A DNA stretch of 64,000 nt from an uncultured Parabacteroides sp. (GTDB lineage Bacteria; Bacteroidota; Bacteroidia; Bacteroidales; Tannerellaceae), in NCBI RefSeq assembly GCF_947855115.1, contig NZ_CANTZW010000013.1, positions 1 to 64,000 on the forward strand, given 5' to 3'. Shown piece after piece: positions 8,389-17,650 of the stretch. Within the stretch, counting starts at the first letter, position 1. Each line of letters opens with the position of its first letter. The translations under genes were made by a program, and so were the position numbers. The notes under the pieces were generated by a model, which ran no database searches, was not told the origin of the DNA, and worked only from the letters and a program-made list of their open reading frames with translations.

Positions 8389-8967
8389 ATGGAAAAAAGT
8401 ATTAAAGGTACGCGTACCGAGCAAAATTTGTTAAAATCATTCGCCGGAGAATCTCAGGCAAGAAGTCGTTACACATTTTTCGCCAGCGTGGCCAAAAAAG
8501 AAGGCTACGAGCAAATCGCGGGTGTTTTCATGGAAACAGCCGAGCAGGAGAAAGAACACGCCAAACGTTTCTTTAAGTTCTTGGAAGGTGGGATGGTTGA
8601 GATTACCGCTTCTTACCCTGCCGGTGTAATCGGGACGACGGCCCAGAATCTGGCTGCTGCGGCCGATGGCGAGAACGAGGAGTGGGCCGAGTTGTATCCG
8701 GAGTTCGCGAAGATCGCCGAGGAAGAAGGTTTCCCAGCTATCGCCGTAGCTTTCAAGATGATCGCCAAAGTAGAGGCAGAGCACGAGAAGCGTTACCGTA
8801 AGCTGTTGCAGAATGTAACGGAGAATAAGGTATTCGAGAAAGATGAGGCTATCCTATGGCAATGCCGTAACTGTGGTTTCGTATTCGAGGGAAAGAAAGC
8901 ACCGGTTAATTGCCCGGCATGCGCCCATCCGCAAGCTTATTTTGAGCCGATGAAACAAAACTATTAA
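8389..8967 (+). CDS. rbr: Rubrerythrin
   Basis: 192 residues from the ATG at 8389 ([20 protein letters not shown]). The frame is open from 8323 but the upstream part overlaps the promoter. The N-terminal four-helix domain carries the diiron ligands in [28 protein letters not shown] and [10 protein letters not shown]; the C-terminal rubredoxin domain binds one iron through CRNC (about 162-165) and CPAC (about 177-180). It reduces hydrogen peroxide in the cytoplasm with electrons from rubredoxin or NAD(P)H systems, protecting an anaerobe against oxygen. Single-gene unit ending in a terminator. Confidence 0.95.
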   Translation: MEKSIKGTRTEQNLLKSFAGESQARSRYTFFASVAKKEGYEQIAGVFMETAEQEKEHAKRFFKFLEGGMVEITASYPAGVIGTTAQNLAAAADGENEEWAELYPEFAKIAEEEGFPAIAVAFKMIAKVEAEHEKRYRKLLQNVTENKVFEKDEAILWQCRNCGFVFEGKKAPVNCPACAHPQAYFEPMKQNY

Positions 8968-9079
8968 GCGAACTGACAAGTTGGCAAGGGAAAGAAATAT
9001 CATCCGGCAAACTTGAGGTTCAGGCTAGGGAATAAGGATAATGTTATGCCTTTAATTCCGAAGTTGTAAGTAATAGTAA

Positions 9080-9108
9080 GGGGCTATCCGAAACGGATAA
9101 CCCCTTTT
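9080..9108. terminator. Terminator between rubrerythrin and nadB
   Basis: GGGG-C-TATCCG-AAA-CGGATA-A-CCCC forms a stem of about 10 pairs followed by TTTT on the plus strand. It lies between convergent genes and could also act on nadB transcripts. Confidence 0.7.
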
Positions 9109-9117
9109 CTGTTACAA

Positions 9118-10689
9118 TTATTTAGTTGGAGGATAGTCGATCGTATAATGCAGTCCTCTGCTCTCTTTCCGCTCCATCGCTTGACGGGTGATCAAATAAC
9201 CCACGTTGATCATATTGCGCAACTCGCATAATTCCCGCGATGCCTTGCAACGCTTGAACAGGCTCTCAGTCTCTTCGTATAAAATATCCAGGCGGTTCCA
9301 CGCACGTATCAAACGCGTATTACTACGGACGATACCTACATACGCCTCCATGATTTGGTTTACCTCTTTCATGCTTTGGGTAATCAGTATGCGCTCCTCG
9401 TTGCTGATCGTTCCCTCATCGTTCCATTCCGGCACGTCTTGGTTGAACTCATAGCGATCCATGACACTTAAGGAATGTTTCGCCGCCGCGTCGGCATATA
9501 CGACCGCCTCGATCAATGAGTTTGAGGCCAAACGGTTACCGCCGTGCAAACCGGTACAAGAACACTCTCCGATCGCGTATAAGCGACGGATGCTGGATTG
9601 TCCGTTCAAATCTACCTTGATACCTCCGCATAAATAATGCGCCGCCGGAGCTACCGGGATATAATCCTTCGTGATATCGATTCCCAGGCTGAGGCATTTC
9701 TTATAGATATTGGGGAAATGTTTCTTTGTCTGTTCCGGGTCTTTATGAGTCACGTCCAAGTAGACATGATCTTCTCCGCGTTGCTTCATCTCGCTGTCGA
9801 TCGCGCGGGCTACGATATCGCGGGGAGCCAAGGAAAGACGGGGGTCATATTTGTGCATGAACTCCTCGCCGCTCTGGTTCCTTAATACAGCCCCATAGCC
9901 TCGCATCGCCTCGGTGATAAGGAAGCAAGGGCGATCACCCGGATGATACAGAGCGGTCGGGTGGAACTGGATAAACTCCATATCTTTTACGGCACCTTTC
10001 GCACGGTATACCATGGCGATACCGTCTCCGGTGGCGACCAACGGGTTTGTCGTATTCCGGTAAACGGCCTCGCAGCCCCCTGTCGCCATAACGGTTATCT
10101 TTGACAGGAATGTATGTACCTCGCCCGTATCCTCGTTCAATACGTAAGCGCCGAAACATTTGATGCCGGGTGTATGCCGGGTGACGATGATACCCATATG
10201 GTGCTGGGTGATGATCTCTACCGCGTAATGATTCGTGAATACGGTGATATTGGGATGTTCGTTTACCGTCCGGATCAAGCTCGTCTGTATCTCGGCCCCC
10301 GTGTTGTCAGCATGGTGCAGGATACGAAACTCGGAATGCCCTCCTTCTTTATGCAGGTCGAATTCCCCGCTTTCTTTTTTGTCGAAATTAACTCCCCATT
10401 GGATAAGCGCTTCGATCTGGGCGGGAGCCTCACGCACGACTTTCTCCACGGCTGCCCGATCGCTGATCCAGTCGCCGGCGATCATCGTGTCTTCTATGTG
10501 CTTCTCGAAATTATCTACTTTCAAGTTGGTTACGGAAGCGATACCTCCTTGCGCGAAATATGTGTTGGCTTCTTCTTGTCCGGCCTTACAGATAAGGGCC
10601 ACGCTTTTTCCTTCATTGGCTACTTTCAGCGCGAAACTCATACCGGCGATTCCTGAGCCTATCACTAAGTAATCGAATCTCTGTACCAT
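9118..10689 (-). CDS. nadB: L-aspartate oxidase
   Basis: 523 residues. The N-terminal FAD-binding fold shows YLVIGSGIAGMSFALKVANEG (about 7-27); the family-typical NTYFAQGGIASV (about 43-54), HTFLSKITVMATGGCEAVYRNTTNP, and LYAIGECSCTGLHGGNRLASNSL (about 375-397) are all present, with a catalytic-type LAPRDIVARAI. It oxidises L-aspartate to iminoaspartate for quinolinate and NAD synthesis, using fumarate rather than oxygen as acceptor in anaerobes. Stands alone here; nadA and nadC are not in the window. Confidence 0.95.
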   Translation of the reverse strand: MVQRFDYLVIGSGIAGMSFALKVANEGKSVALICKAGQEEANTYFAQGGIASVTNLKVDNFEKHIEDTMIAGDWISDRAAVEKVVREAPAQIEALIQWGVNFDKKESGEFDLHKEGGHSEFRILHHADNTGAEIQTSLIRTVNEHPNITVFTNHYAVEIITQHHMGIIVTRHTPGIKCFGAYVLNEDTGEVHTFLSKITVMATGGCEAVYRNTTNPLVATGDGIAMVYRAKGAVKDMEFIQFHPTALYHPGDRPCFLITEAMRGYGAVLRNQSGEEFMHKYDPRLSLAPRDIVARAIDSEMKQRGEDHVYLDVTHKDPEQTKKHFPNIYKKCLSLGIDITKDYIPVAPAAHYLCGGIKVDLNGQSSIRRLYAIGECSCTGLHGGNRLASNSLIEAVVYADAAAKHSLSVMDRYEFNQDVPEWNDEGTISNEERILITQSMKEVNQIMEAYVGIVRSNTRLIRAWNRLDILYEETESLFKRCKASRELCELRNMINVGYLITRQAMERKESRGLHYTIDYPPTK

Positions 10690-10803
10690 ATTATCTACTG
10701 TTTAGGCTCACAAAGTTAGGGATTAACTGATTAGGTTGTTCTTTTCGCGCTTGCTTTTCATGCAAAATAAACGTTGAATATAGGTTTCCCGAATGAAGTT
10801 CGG

Positions 10804-10827
10804 CCGGTTTGTAGTATTACAAACCGG
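10804..10827. terminator. Inverted repeat after the SusC gene, probable terminator
   Basis: CCGGTTTGTA and TACAAACCGG form a perfect 10-base stem with a 4-base loop, 17 bases beyond the SusC stop. It lacks a clear T-run on the minus strand, so it may stabilise the transcript end rather than terminate by itself. Confidence 0.45.
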
Positions 10828-10843
10828 GTTACGGCAGGTATCC

Positions 10844-13800
10844 TTAGAACTGTACGGATAATCCCAGCGTGAAGGTACGGGCTACGGGATAGATAGAGGT
10901 GGTCTCGATACCGGGTTCTACGCCATTCACGTTGATATTGGCGGGATCACCTCCGGTGTATCCGGTGAGCGTGAATACGTTATTTACCGAGAAATAGCAG
11001 TGTAGGGATTGAATCCATTTATCGTCGGGGAGAGGTATTTTGTACCCTAGGGTCAATTCCTCTAGTTTCAGGAAATTACCGTTCTCCAGAAAATAATCGC
11101 AATAGATCTTGTCTCCCTTGATGGCATCGTTGCGAGTATAAGCGTCTTCCAAGAGATTGATGACCGGTACGTTTTGCAGCCCGTAATACATTTGTTTCAG
11201 ATTCAGCAGGTCGTATCCCAGCCAAGAGGTGAAAAACAACCGCAAGTCGAAATTCCTCCAAGTAAACGTGTTGCCGAAAGAAAGTTGCACTTTCGGTACG
11301 CCGTTGCCGATAAAAGCCTTGTCTTCCTCGGTACGTTCCGCGGCCGGGATTTTTCTCCCGTCTTTACTCCATACCAATATATCCCCCTCGGAATCGGTTC
11401 CGGCATAACGCCAGCCGAAAAAGGAGCCGATCGGCTTTCCTTCCTCCAAGCGGATAGCCGGGCCGGGTAAACCGGGGGTAGGGAGGTCATACAGGTAGGT
11501 ATAACCTAGTTTGAACTGGTCGTTGGAAAGGCTTTTCAGCGTGCTGCCCAACAAGCTTCCCGTGAGACTTGCCGAATATTGAAAGGCCTTTGTGCGTACG
11601 GGCAACCAGTTTACTTCCCATTCTAATCCCTTGGAGTCGATAGTCCCTACGTTTGTCGTGATATTGTCATGAATCATGGGAGGCTTGATGGCGTTGTAGA
11701 CGAACAGGAGGTCTTTTGTCGTGCGTTTGAATACGTTCAAGGAGAGCATGAGCCGGGAATTGAATAAGATCGCCTCGGCACCCACGTTGGTATGCAAGCT
11801 CTTTTCCCACCGTAAATCCGGGTTGGGATTGTTGCTTGGCCCGAATACCTGTATCCATTTACCGTCTACCATGACCTTGCCCGCTCCGGCATACGTCTCT
11901 AGCGATTGGTAGGGAGAGAAGTTATGGCGTCCTGATACTCCGTAACCTACCCTGAATTTCAGATCGTCTAGCCATCCCGCCTGGAAAACGGGTAGCTCGC
12001 TCAGGCGTATACCACCCGAGAGAGCCGGGAAATTACCCCATTTATGATTCGCCCCGAACTTACTGGAACCTTCCCTACGGAACGAGGCGGAAAGCATGAG
12101 TAAGTCTCGGTAGGAATAATTGAACCGGGCAAAGACACTGATCAACTTGCTGGAATTCTTAAACGAGCTTAGGGTGGCTTTTCCGTCGGTCAAGTAAGAG
12201 CCCGCCCCGATGTTGTTCCATGTGAAAAAGTCGGTAGGGAAATCAGCGTTCCCGGCGTTCATCCCCGAATTGTCCCAGCGTTGGTACGAATAGCCGATCA
12301 TCGCTTTGACGGTATGCTGGTCCCATGTATTATCATAATGGTTCGTCCAGTCTAACGTGCGGTTTATATATTGGGAATAGGTACGGTCTGCCCGTCCTTT
12401 CCGGTTATTGTCTACGGATTCTTTTGCTTTCGAGGTCCAATAAACGTTCTCCTCGCTCTCTTCCCGGTTCTCGGCGAGCATGACGGTCGAATAAAAAGGC
12501 TTGCTCCAATTGATCCGTGCGGTTAGCGAGCCGGTTATAAATTGGTTCTCTTGTTGCCGGTTTTCCTCTTTAAGGGAAGCTACGGGGTTATCTCGCTCGA
12601 AGCCGGAAGGATAAAGATATTCGGTTTTTTCCTCATCGGTATAGATCGGGGCGGTAGGATTGGCTTGCATCGCCTGCTGGAAAGCTGTATGGTTACCCAG
12701 CCGCAAATGTTGTTTTTTATAGGCGAGCGATACGGTTAGCTCCAGATAGTCGGAGAGGAGGTTTTGGCTGATGTGGGTACGCAAGGCATATTCCCGTCGG
12801 GAAGATACGATGTCTAGCCCTTGTCCGTCCCTGTAATTCATGGAGATACGGAACGCCCCGCTTTTCCAGCCGTTTTGGATGGATAAATCGTGATTTTGCT
12901 CCAAGGGGCAAGAGCGTACCAAGGCATCTTGCCAGTCCGTATGATATCCTAAGTCGGTATCTCTCCCAGCGGCGACAAAGGCCTCGGGAGAGAGGATACG
13001 AGGTTTGTTGTACTCATGAGCGGCGGCTAGGTAGGTTTGATAATTGGCTTGCAGCTTGTCCGAGCCTTTACCGCTTTTGGTCGTTATCAAGATCACCCCG
13101 TTGGCCCCGTTCGATCCATAAATAGCGGCAGAAGACCCGTCTTTCAATACCGATATGGAGGCGATCTCGGCCAGAGACAAGCTGTTCAAGGATACCCCGG
13201 GTATCCCGTCTACCACGATTAACGGGTTATTTCCGGCTAAAATAGACCCGGCACCCCGTATCTGTATATCCGGTATAGAGTTTATGTCAGACAAGGAAGA
13301 GCCCGATATACTCATTCCGGCGATCAAGCCTTTGATACCTTGGATGGGGTTATTTACCTTCCCGGATAAGAACCGTTCCGAGGATACGTAGCCTACGGCT
13401 GATGTTAACTCCTTGCGTGCCAAGGTTCCGTAGCCAATCGCTACCACCTCGTCCAAATTAAAGACAGCCGGCGCCAGTTGAATCTGTAAATGACGGTTTT
13501 CAGGCCTCACCGTTCTCAATTCCGGTTTATAAGCCAGGTGGGAGATTTGTAAGCGGCACGAGTCCCTGTCCGTGAAAAAGCGGAAATACCCTTCCTCGTT
13601 CGTCAATCCTCCTTTACCGGAAAGAAGGTCGATTACCGAGACGAATTCCATGGGAACCCCTTTCTCGTCCGTTACATAGCCTGTAACCGGGATCGGGTAA
13701 AGTTTGGGGTGTTCCGTACCGGTCTTGGGCATCAGCAGGATTTGTACGTCCATGATCTCATAACGAATCCCGATCGGCTCGCACAGGTGATCCAATATTT

Positions 13801-14032
13801 TACGGATATCTGTCGAGGTTATTTTCTTGTCGATTTTCTGGTTCATATCCAGTTGGGTCTCGTTGTATAGGAAAAGATAAGGGGATTGTTGCTCTATTTT
13901 CCGCAATACATCCTTCAATGGCGTACCACGTTCGTTCAAGGTGATGGGCATCTCGATCTCTTGGGCCTGGATATGCGGGAGGCAAAGAAACGAGATCGCT
14001 ATTAAAAATGATATGTATATCTTGGTTCGCAT
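10844..14032 (-). CDS. SusC-like TonB-dependent transporter with STN signalling domain
   Basis: 1062 residues: signal peptide (about 1-23), an STN domain (about 30-100; LNERGTPLKDVLRKIEQQSP), a carboxypeptidase-regulatory-like beta domain (about 115-195; GYVTDEKGVPMEFVSV), the plug (about 200-315; GYGTLARKELTSAVGYV, PLIVVDGIPG, LKDGSSAAIYGSNGANGVI) and a 22-strand barrel ending LGLSVQF. The STN domain is the part that touches the anti-sigma factor in FecA/FecR-type signalling, and the FecR and sigma genes lie upstream in the same operon. Substrate unknown, since no glycoside hydrolase is linked. Unusually it follows, rather than precedes, its SusD partner, 16 bases downstream. Confidence 0.93.
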   Translation of the reverse strand: MRTKIYISFLIAISFLCLPHIQAQEIEMPITLNERGTPLKDVLRKIEQQSPYLFLYNETQLDMNQKIDKKITSTDIRKILDHLCEPIGIRYEIMDVQILLMPKTGTEHPKLYPIPVTGYVTDEKGVPMEFVSVIDLLSGKGGLTNEEGYFRFFTDRDSCRLQISHLAYKPELRTVRPENRHLQIQLAPAVFNLDEVVAIGYGTLARKELTSAVGYVSSERFLSGKVNNPIQGIKGLIAGMSISGSSLSDINSIPDIQIRGAGSILAGNNPLIVVDGIPGVSLNSLSLAEIASISVLKDGSSAAIYGSNGANGVILITTKSGKGSDKLQANYQTYLAAAHEYNKPRILSPEAFVAAGRDTDLGYHTDWQDALVRSCPLEQNHDLSIQNGWKSGAFRISMNYRDGQGLDIVSSRREYALRTHISQNLLSDYLELTVSLAYKKQHLRLGNHTAFQQAMQANPTAPIYTDEEKTEYLYPSGFERDNPVASLKEENRQQENQFITGSLTARINWSKPFYSTVMLAENREESEENVYWTSKAKESVDNNRKGRADRTYSQYINRTLDWTNHYDNTWDQHTVKAMIGYSYQRWDNSGMNAGNADFPTDFFTWNNIGAGSYLTDGKATLSSFKNSSKLISVFARFNYSYRDLLMLSASFRREGSSKFGANHKWGNFPALSGGIRLSELPVFQAGWLDDLKFRVGYGVSGRHNFSPYQSLETYAGAGKVMVDGKWIQVFGPSNNPNPDLRWEKSLHTNVGAEAILFNSRLMLSLNVFKRTTKDLLFVYNAIKPPMIHDNITTNVGTIDSKGLEWEVNWLPVRTKAFQYSASLTGSLLGSTLKSLSNDQFKLGYTYLYDLPTPGLPGPAIRLEEGKPIGSFFGWRYAGTDSEGDILVWSKDGRKIPAAERTEEDKAFIGNGVPKVQLSFGNTFTWRNFDLRLFFTSWLGYDLLNLKQMYYGLQNVPVINLLEDAYTRNDAIKGDKIYCDYFLENGNFLKLEELTLGYKIPLPDDKWIQSLHCYFSVNNVFTLTGYTGGDPANINVNGVEPGIETTSIYPVARTFTLGLSVQF

Positions 14033-14048
14033 ATTGTGGATTAAACGG

Positions 14049-15797
14049 TTAATAGATATATCCTTCCGAGCGTTTCAACAGGGGATTGGCCGATATCGCC
14101 CGGGCGGGTACCGGATAGAAACGGCGATAATTGTCGGAGGGTTGCTTGTCCCACCAGATACCGGTCGTGAATAGGCCGAACCGGTTTAGATCCGTGCGCC
14201 TTCGTTTCTCCGCTAGAAACTCACGCCCCCATTCGTCCAGTAATTCCTGCTCGGTAAGGATAGAGCCGTCTTCCGGATAGCGTACTTGTTCCCAATCTTC
14301 CGGCGAATAGTACCGTTTGCGTATCTGGTTTAAGATCGCCTCGGCCTTGGCGGGATCACCTAGACGGAAGGAGACTTCCGCTAGCGTATAATAGACCTCT
14401 GTGAGCCGTAGTACCACTTGATCGTTTGCCATCAACGCCATGTCTCCGGATGGGTAAAACGGATATTTCGCGATGCGGATACCTGTATTCTCCTCGCCGG
14501 TCTTGATATTGGATGGGAGAGAGGCGAACCGCTCATCTTGCACGATCCACGGGGTATCGGAGGATAATTGTCCGTTTATGAACGTCTCCTTTTCCGCGTC
14601 GGATAGATTGTCGGAATAGCGTGCCACTTGGTCTACGAGAAGGAGCGGGTGGTTTCCCCATTCCTCGGCGCCATACTGGAGTTGGTCGCTATCGTATATT
14701 TGTTGGGGCCCGAAAAGGAATAATCCCTCGTAAGTACCTTGCGAGAGTACCTTGAAGTTCTTCTTCCGGAGGTCTGTATCGGGAAACTTGGAAAACGTGC
14801 GTCCCAACGCATAAGGATACGGCTTGCCGGATGGATCGTAAGAAGGGCTGAGGTGGCAGCCGTTATATGCTGCGGGCAGGTCTTTGCCGCAACCGAATCG
14901 TTCGGGCGCTTGGTAATGCATAAAGAACAGATAGTAGAAATCATCGTATCCTACTTGTCGCGACTGGGGGTAAGACCAGATTAATTCCGGACAGTCTCGA
15001 TTACCGGCGTTCCACAAGTCGGTCCATTCCGGGGCGAGAGAATAAGTGCCGAATTCTCCGTTTAGGATCCGTTCGCAAAGCGCTCCGGTCTGTTCCCACA
15101 TCGGTGTGTCGATGTACCACGACGCGTTAAAGTAGAGTCTCATCAATAATACGGCCGCAGCGCCTTGGGTGATACGTCCCTCGTGGTTCTTGGCGGGTGC
15201 TTTGGGTAGATCGGGGATGGCGTTTAATAAGCTTTCTTCTATAAAGCGGAAATTTTCCAACGGGGTGGCGGAACCAACCTCTTCTTCCATCGTGAGAGAG
15301 ATGGCGGGGATACGGAAAGCGTCTAGGAGTAAAAGCTGGAAGTAGGCTCGTAGGGCGGTCAGCTCGGCGATATGCTGGCGCTTATCGGACTCTGCGAGTC
15401 CGAAGTTATCATATGATAACTTTTGGATATCCGCCAACGTGTTGTTGCAATATCCGATCCCCCCATAGCAAGCGTTCCACATCTGCTCGCTGTTCTTCTC
15501 GTACGTGTCCCACGTATGCTGGTGGATCATGCGCCATACGCCCCCGTCCTCCCAATGCTCTCGTTTTTGGGTGATGACCAGTTGGTCTGCCGACAATTCT
15601 TGCAACCAGAAAGAAAAACCGGTCTCTGCCCATTTAGCGTGCTCGTAAGGACGCAAGACAGAAGCCATTAAAGATTCGTAATCCACATAATAATCCTCTT
15701 TCTCCAGTTGGTCGTATAGGTCTTCTTCCAGATCGAGGCAGGAGAAGAGTAGCGGGAGAAATAAGATGGTTAACAAAAGTGGCGTGTATCTCTTCAT
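14049..15797 (-). CDS. SusD-like outer-membrane binding lipoprotein
   Basis: 582 residues with a lipobox (LLFSC, Cys about 20), TPR-type N-terminal helices and the C-terminal SusD region ending in EFLAEKRRRTDLNRFG. It forms the surface lid over the SusC barrel and captures ligand. Its ATG overlaps the FecR stop as ATGA (15797-15794), so translation is probably coupled to the anti-sigma factor. It shares WEDGG(V/L)W and neighbouring motifs with the SusD at 20681, indicating related pairs. Confidence 0.92.
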   Translation of the reverse strand: MKRYTPLLLTILFLPLLFSCLDLEEDLYDQLEKEDYYVDYESLMASVLRPYEHAKWAETGFSFWLQELSADQLVITQKREHWEDGGVWRMIHQHTWDTYEKNSEQMWNACYGGIGYCNNTLADIQKLSYDNFGLAESDKRQHIAELTALRAYFQLLLLDAFRIPAISLTMEEEVGSATPLENFRFIEESLLNAIPDLPKAPAKNHEGRITQGAAAVLLMRLYFNASWYIDTPMWEQTGALCERILNGEFGTYSLAPEWTDLWNAGNRDCPELIWSYPQSRQVGYDDFYYLFFMHYQAPERFGCGKDLPAAYNGCHLSPSYDPSGKPYPYALGRTFSKFPDTDLRKKNFKVLSQGTYEGLFLFGPQQIYDSDQLQYGAEEWGNHPLLLVDQVARYSDNLSDAEKETFINGQLSSDTPWIVQDERFASLPSNIKTGEENTGIRIAKYPFYPSGDMALMANDQVVLRLTEVYYTLAEVSFRLGDPAKAEAILNQIRKRYYSPEDWEQVRYPEDGSILTEQELLDEWGREFLAEKRRRTDLNRFGLFTTGIWWDKQPSDNYRRFYPVPARAISANPLLKRSEGYIY

Positions 15798-16798
15798 TGA
15801 GCAGGGATCAAGTTCGTACCTGTGAGTTTATTTGTTTGTTGTAATACGGTTTCTAGTTTTTGTGTCTTTAGGAAAGCGCCGGAGAAACGTTGATTATCGT
15901 TTTCCGGGCGTGTATAAGTGAGCGAGACCTTATAGGTTTGTTCGATCAGGCGTACGATCTCGTCAAGGGAAGCGTTATCATAAGAGATAATCCCTTTTCT
16001 CCACGAGGTAAGTCGTTCGCTATCGACTTCTGTCACCGTGTAATGCCCGTCGTTCACGGAGTAATCGGCTTTTTGGTTGGGATACAACCGTACCAATTCT
16101 TTTTCTCTCGCGTCGTTCAGGCTTACCTTTCCCTCTACCAGGGTCACGGAGATCTCGTTTCCTTGGGCTGAGGTTTGTACGCTGAAAGAGGTTCCCAGTA
16201 CCTTGACCGATAAGCCGGAGGCATCTACGATAAAGGGCCGGCCACTATTCGGGGTGACCTCGAAGAAGGCTTCTCCCTTGATTTTTACTTTTCGTGCGGA
16301 AGAGGCAAACACCTCGGGATAACTTAACTCGGAACCCTCCCGTAGATAAACGGAACTACCGTCGGGTAAAAGGATCGAGCGATCCTCCTGCCTTGCCATG
16401 ATCGTTTGCCAGCCGGTGTTTTCTTGTCCTTCCTGCCCGCCTTGTCTCAGTAAATAGACGGTAACTCCGGATACCAGCAGCAATAAGATCGCGGCCACGG
16501 CCGAGAACCATATTCTTTGAGAGGAGATGGAAGGGGTTAAGGTAACGGCTGCTCTCTCCTCTGTCCGTGCCTGGGATTCCGGCGGGATGATGATGGAAGC
16601 GATCCGGTTCCATTTCCTGTCCGTCTCCGGGTTCGCCTCGATCTCTTCCAGGGGATTCCATTCGGAGGTCTGCTTCCGGAAAGCGGTTTCCCACGTCTCG
16701 GAGGTACGGATGGCTTGAAGCAACTGCGCTTCTTCCTCCGGGGTAGCCTTACCTTTCAGGTATCGTGCGACTGTATGTTCGAATTGTTTATACTCCAT
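15794..16798 (-). CDS. FecR-family anti-sigma factor
   Basis: 334 residues: a short N-terminal cytoplasmic helical part (about 1-90; FEHTVARYLKGKATPEEEAQL), one membrane segment (about 95-117; WFSAVAAILLLLVSGVTVYLL), a periplasmic FecR domain (about 140-235; ILLPDGSSVYLREGSELSYP, GEAFFEVTPNSGRPFIV) and a DUF4974-like C-terminus (about 265-334). It should hold the upstream ECF sigma factor inactive until the SusC STN domain signals ligand. Starts 25 bases after the sigma gene; stop overlaps SusD start. Confidence 0.93.
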   Translation of the reverse strand: MEYKQFEHTVARYLKGKATPEEEAQLLQAIRTSETWETAFRKQTSEWNPLEEIEANPETDRKWNRIASIIIPPESQARTEERAAVTLTPSISSQRIWFSAVAAILLLLVSGVTVYLLRQGGQEGQENTGWQTIMARQEDRSILLPDGSSVYLREGSELSYPEVFASSARKVKIKGEAFFEVTPNSGRPFIVDASGLSVKVLGTSFSVQTSAQGNEISVTLVEGKVSLNDAREKELVRLYPNQKADYSVNDGHYTVTEVDSERLTSWRKGIISYDNASLDEIVRLIEQTYKVSLTYTRPENDNQRFSGAFLKTQKLETVLQQTNKLTGTNLIPAQ

Positions 16799-16823
16799 TT
16801 TCCTGTTTTACTAAATCTTTACA

Positions 16824-17435
16824 TTACCATTTCCAAAAGCCGAGGAGCGCCCCGAGCAATAGGGCGTAACGCCTTAATCCATCCCGGAACCGCTTCAGAG
16901 CACGGGTAATATGTTTCTCTACCACTTTTTCCGTAATATCCATATGCTCCGCTATCTCCCGGTTTTTCAGTCCGTTCAGACGGCTGAGAACGAATGCTTC
17001 CTTACACTTGGGCGGCAGCTCCTCCATGATCTGCTCTATCGAGTCGGACAGTTCCTTTTGCATTAGCAAAGAGGAGGGGTCGGGCGCGAAGTCGGCGGCG
17101 TATAACCGCTCGGCAACCTCGGTGTCTGGTATCCGTTGCTCTATCGAGTCGGTTATCTGACGATGCTTTAGGTAGTTTAAGCAGCTATTCTTAACCATCA
17201 TGAAGAGAAAGGAGGCCAGCGAGATATTACTCAGCAATTCCCTTCTTTCCCATAATTTCAAGAATACATCTTGTACGATATCCTCGGCCTCTCTCGTGTC
17301 GGTCGTGTATTTTTGGGCAAACGCTTCCAGGCGGGGGGAGAACTTGCGGAAAGCGTATTCGAACGCTTTCGTGTTGCCCCTCTTGATCCTGTCGAAAAGA
17401 AGACGATCATCCGTTAGATACAATTGCTCACACAT
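16824..17435 (-). CDS. ECF sigma-70 factor (Bacteroidota FecI-like)
   Basis: 203 residues. Region 2 is seen at about 20-95 (AFEYAFRKFSPRLEAFAQKY, EAEDIVQDVFLKLWERRE) and region 4 at about 135-190 (LPPKCKEAFVLSRLNGLKNR then EIAEHMDITEKVVEKHITRA). The tail is hydrophobic (YALLLGALLGFWKW). It directs RNA polymerase to promoters of its SusD/SusC operon and possibly to the divergent SusC at 17651, on release by the FecR partner. First gene of the minus-strand operon. Confidence 0.93.
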   Translation of the reverse strand: MCEQLYLTDDRLLFDRIKRGNTKAFEYAFRKFSPRLEAFAQKYTTDTREAEDIVQDVFLKLWERRELLSNISLASFLFMMVKNSCLNYLKHRQITDSIEQRIPDTEVAERLYAADFAPDPSSLLMQKELSDSIEQIMEELPPKCKEAFVLSRLNGLKNREIAEHMDITEKVVEKHITRALKRFRDGLRRYALLLGALLGFWKW

Positions 17436-17526
17436 GCCGCTTTAATAAAGATTGAGGCAAATGTAACAAAAGTATTCTATATTTATTATAGGATCAATTT
17501 ATTATATAACAACTATATTCCCTTTT

Positions 17527-17576
17527 CCCCCCCCTTTTATTGCTATGGAATTTTTTTTGTGTTCATAAAGGGGGGG
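17527..17576. repeat. C8 and G7 homopolymer tracts forming a long inverted repeat
   Basis: Eight C (17527-17534) followed by TTTTAT and, 35 bases later, ATAAA followed by seven G (17570-17576). The arms can pair into a stem of about 11 bases. The element lies in the 215-base divergent promoter region between the sigma factor and SusC genes. Homopolymers of this length are prone to slippage. Confidence 0.6.
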
Positions 17577-17650
17577 ATTTCTTTTCTGGGTTGTTTTATC
17601 ATGCAAACGAAGAATAAATAAAATTAATTAGTAATCTTAAATTGTAAAGC

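Noticed and set aside
17527..17576. Invertible promoter flanked by inverted repeats
   Set aside because: The arms are short homopolymer-based and the spacer is only 35 bases; no recombinase gene is nearby. Slippage is the more plausible mechanism.
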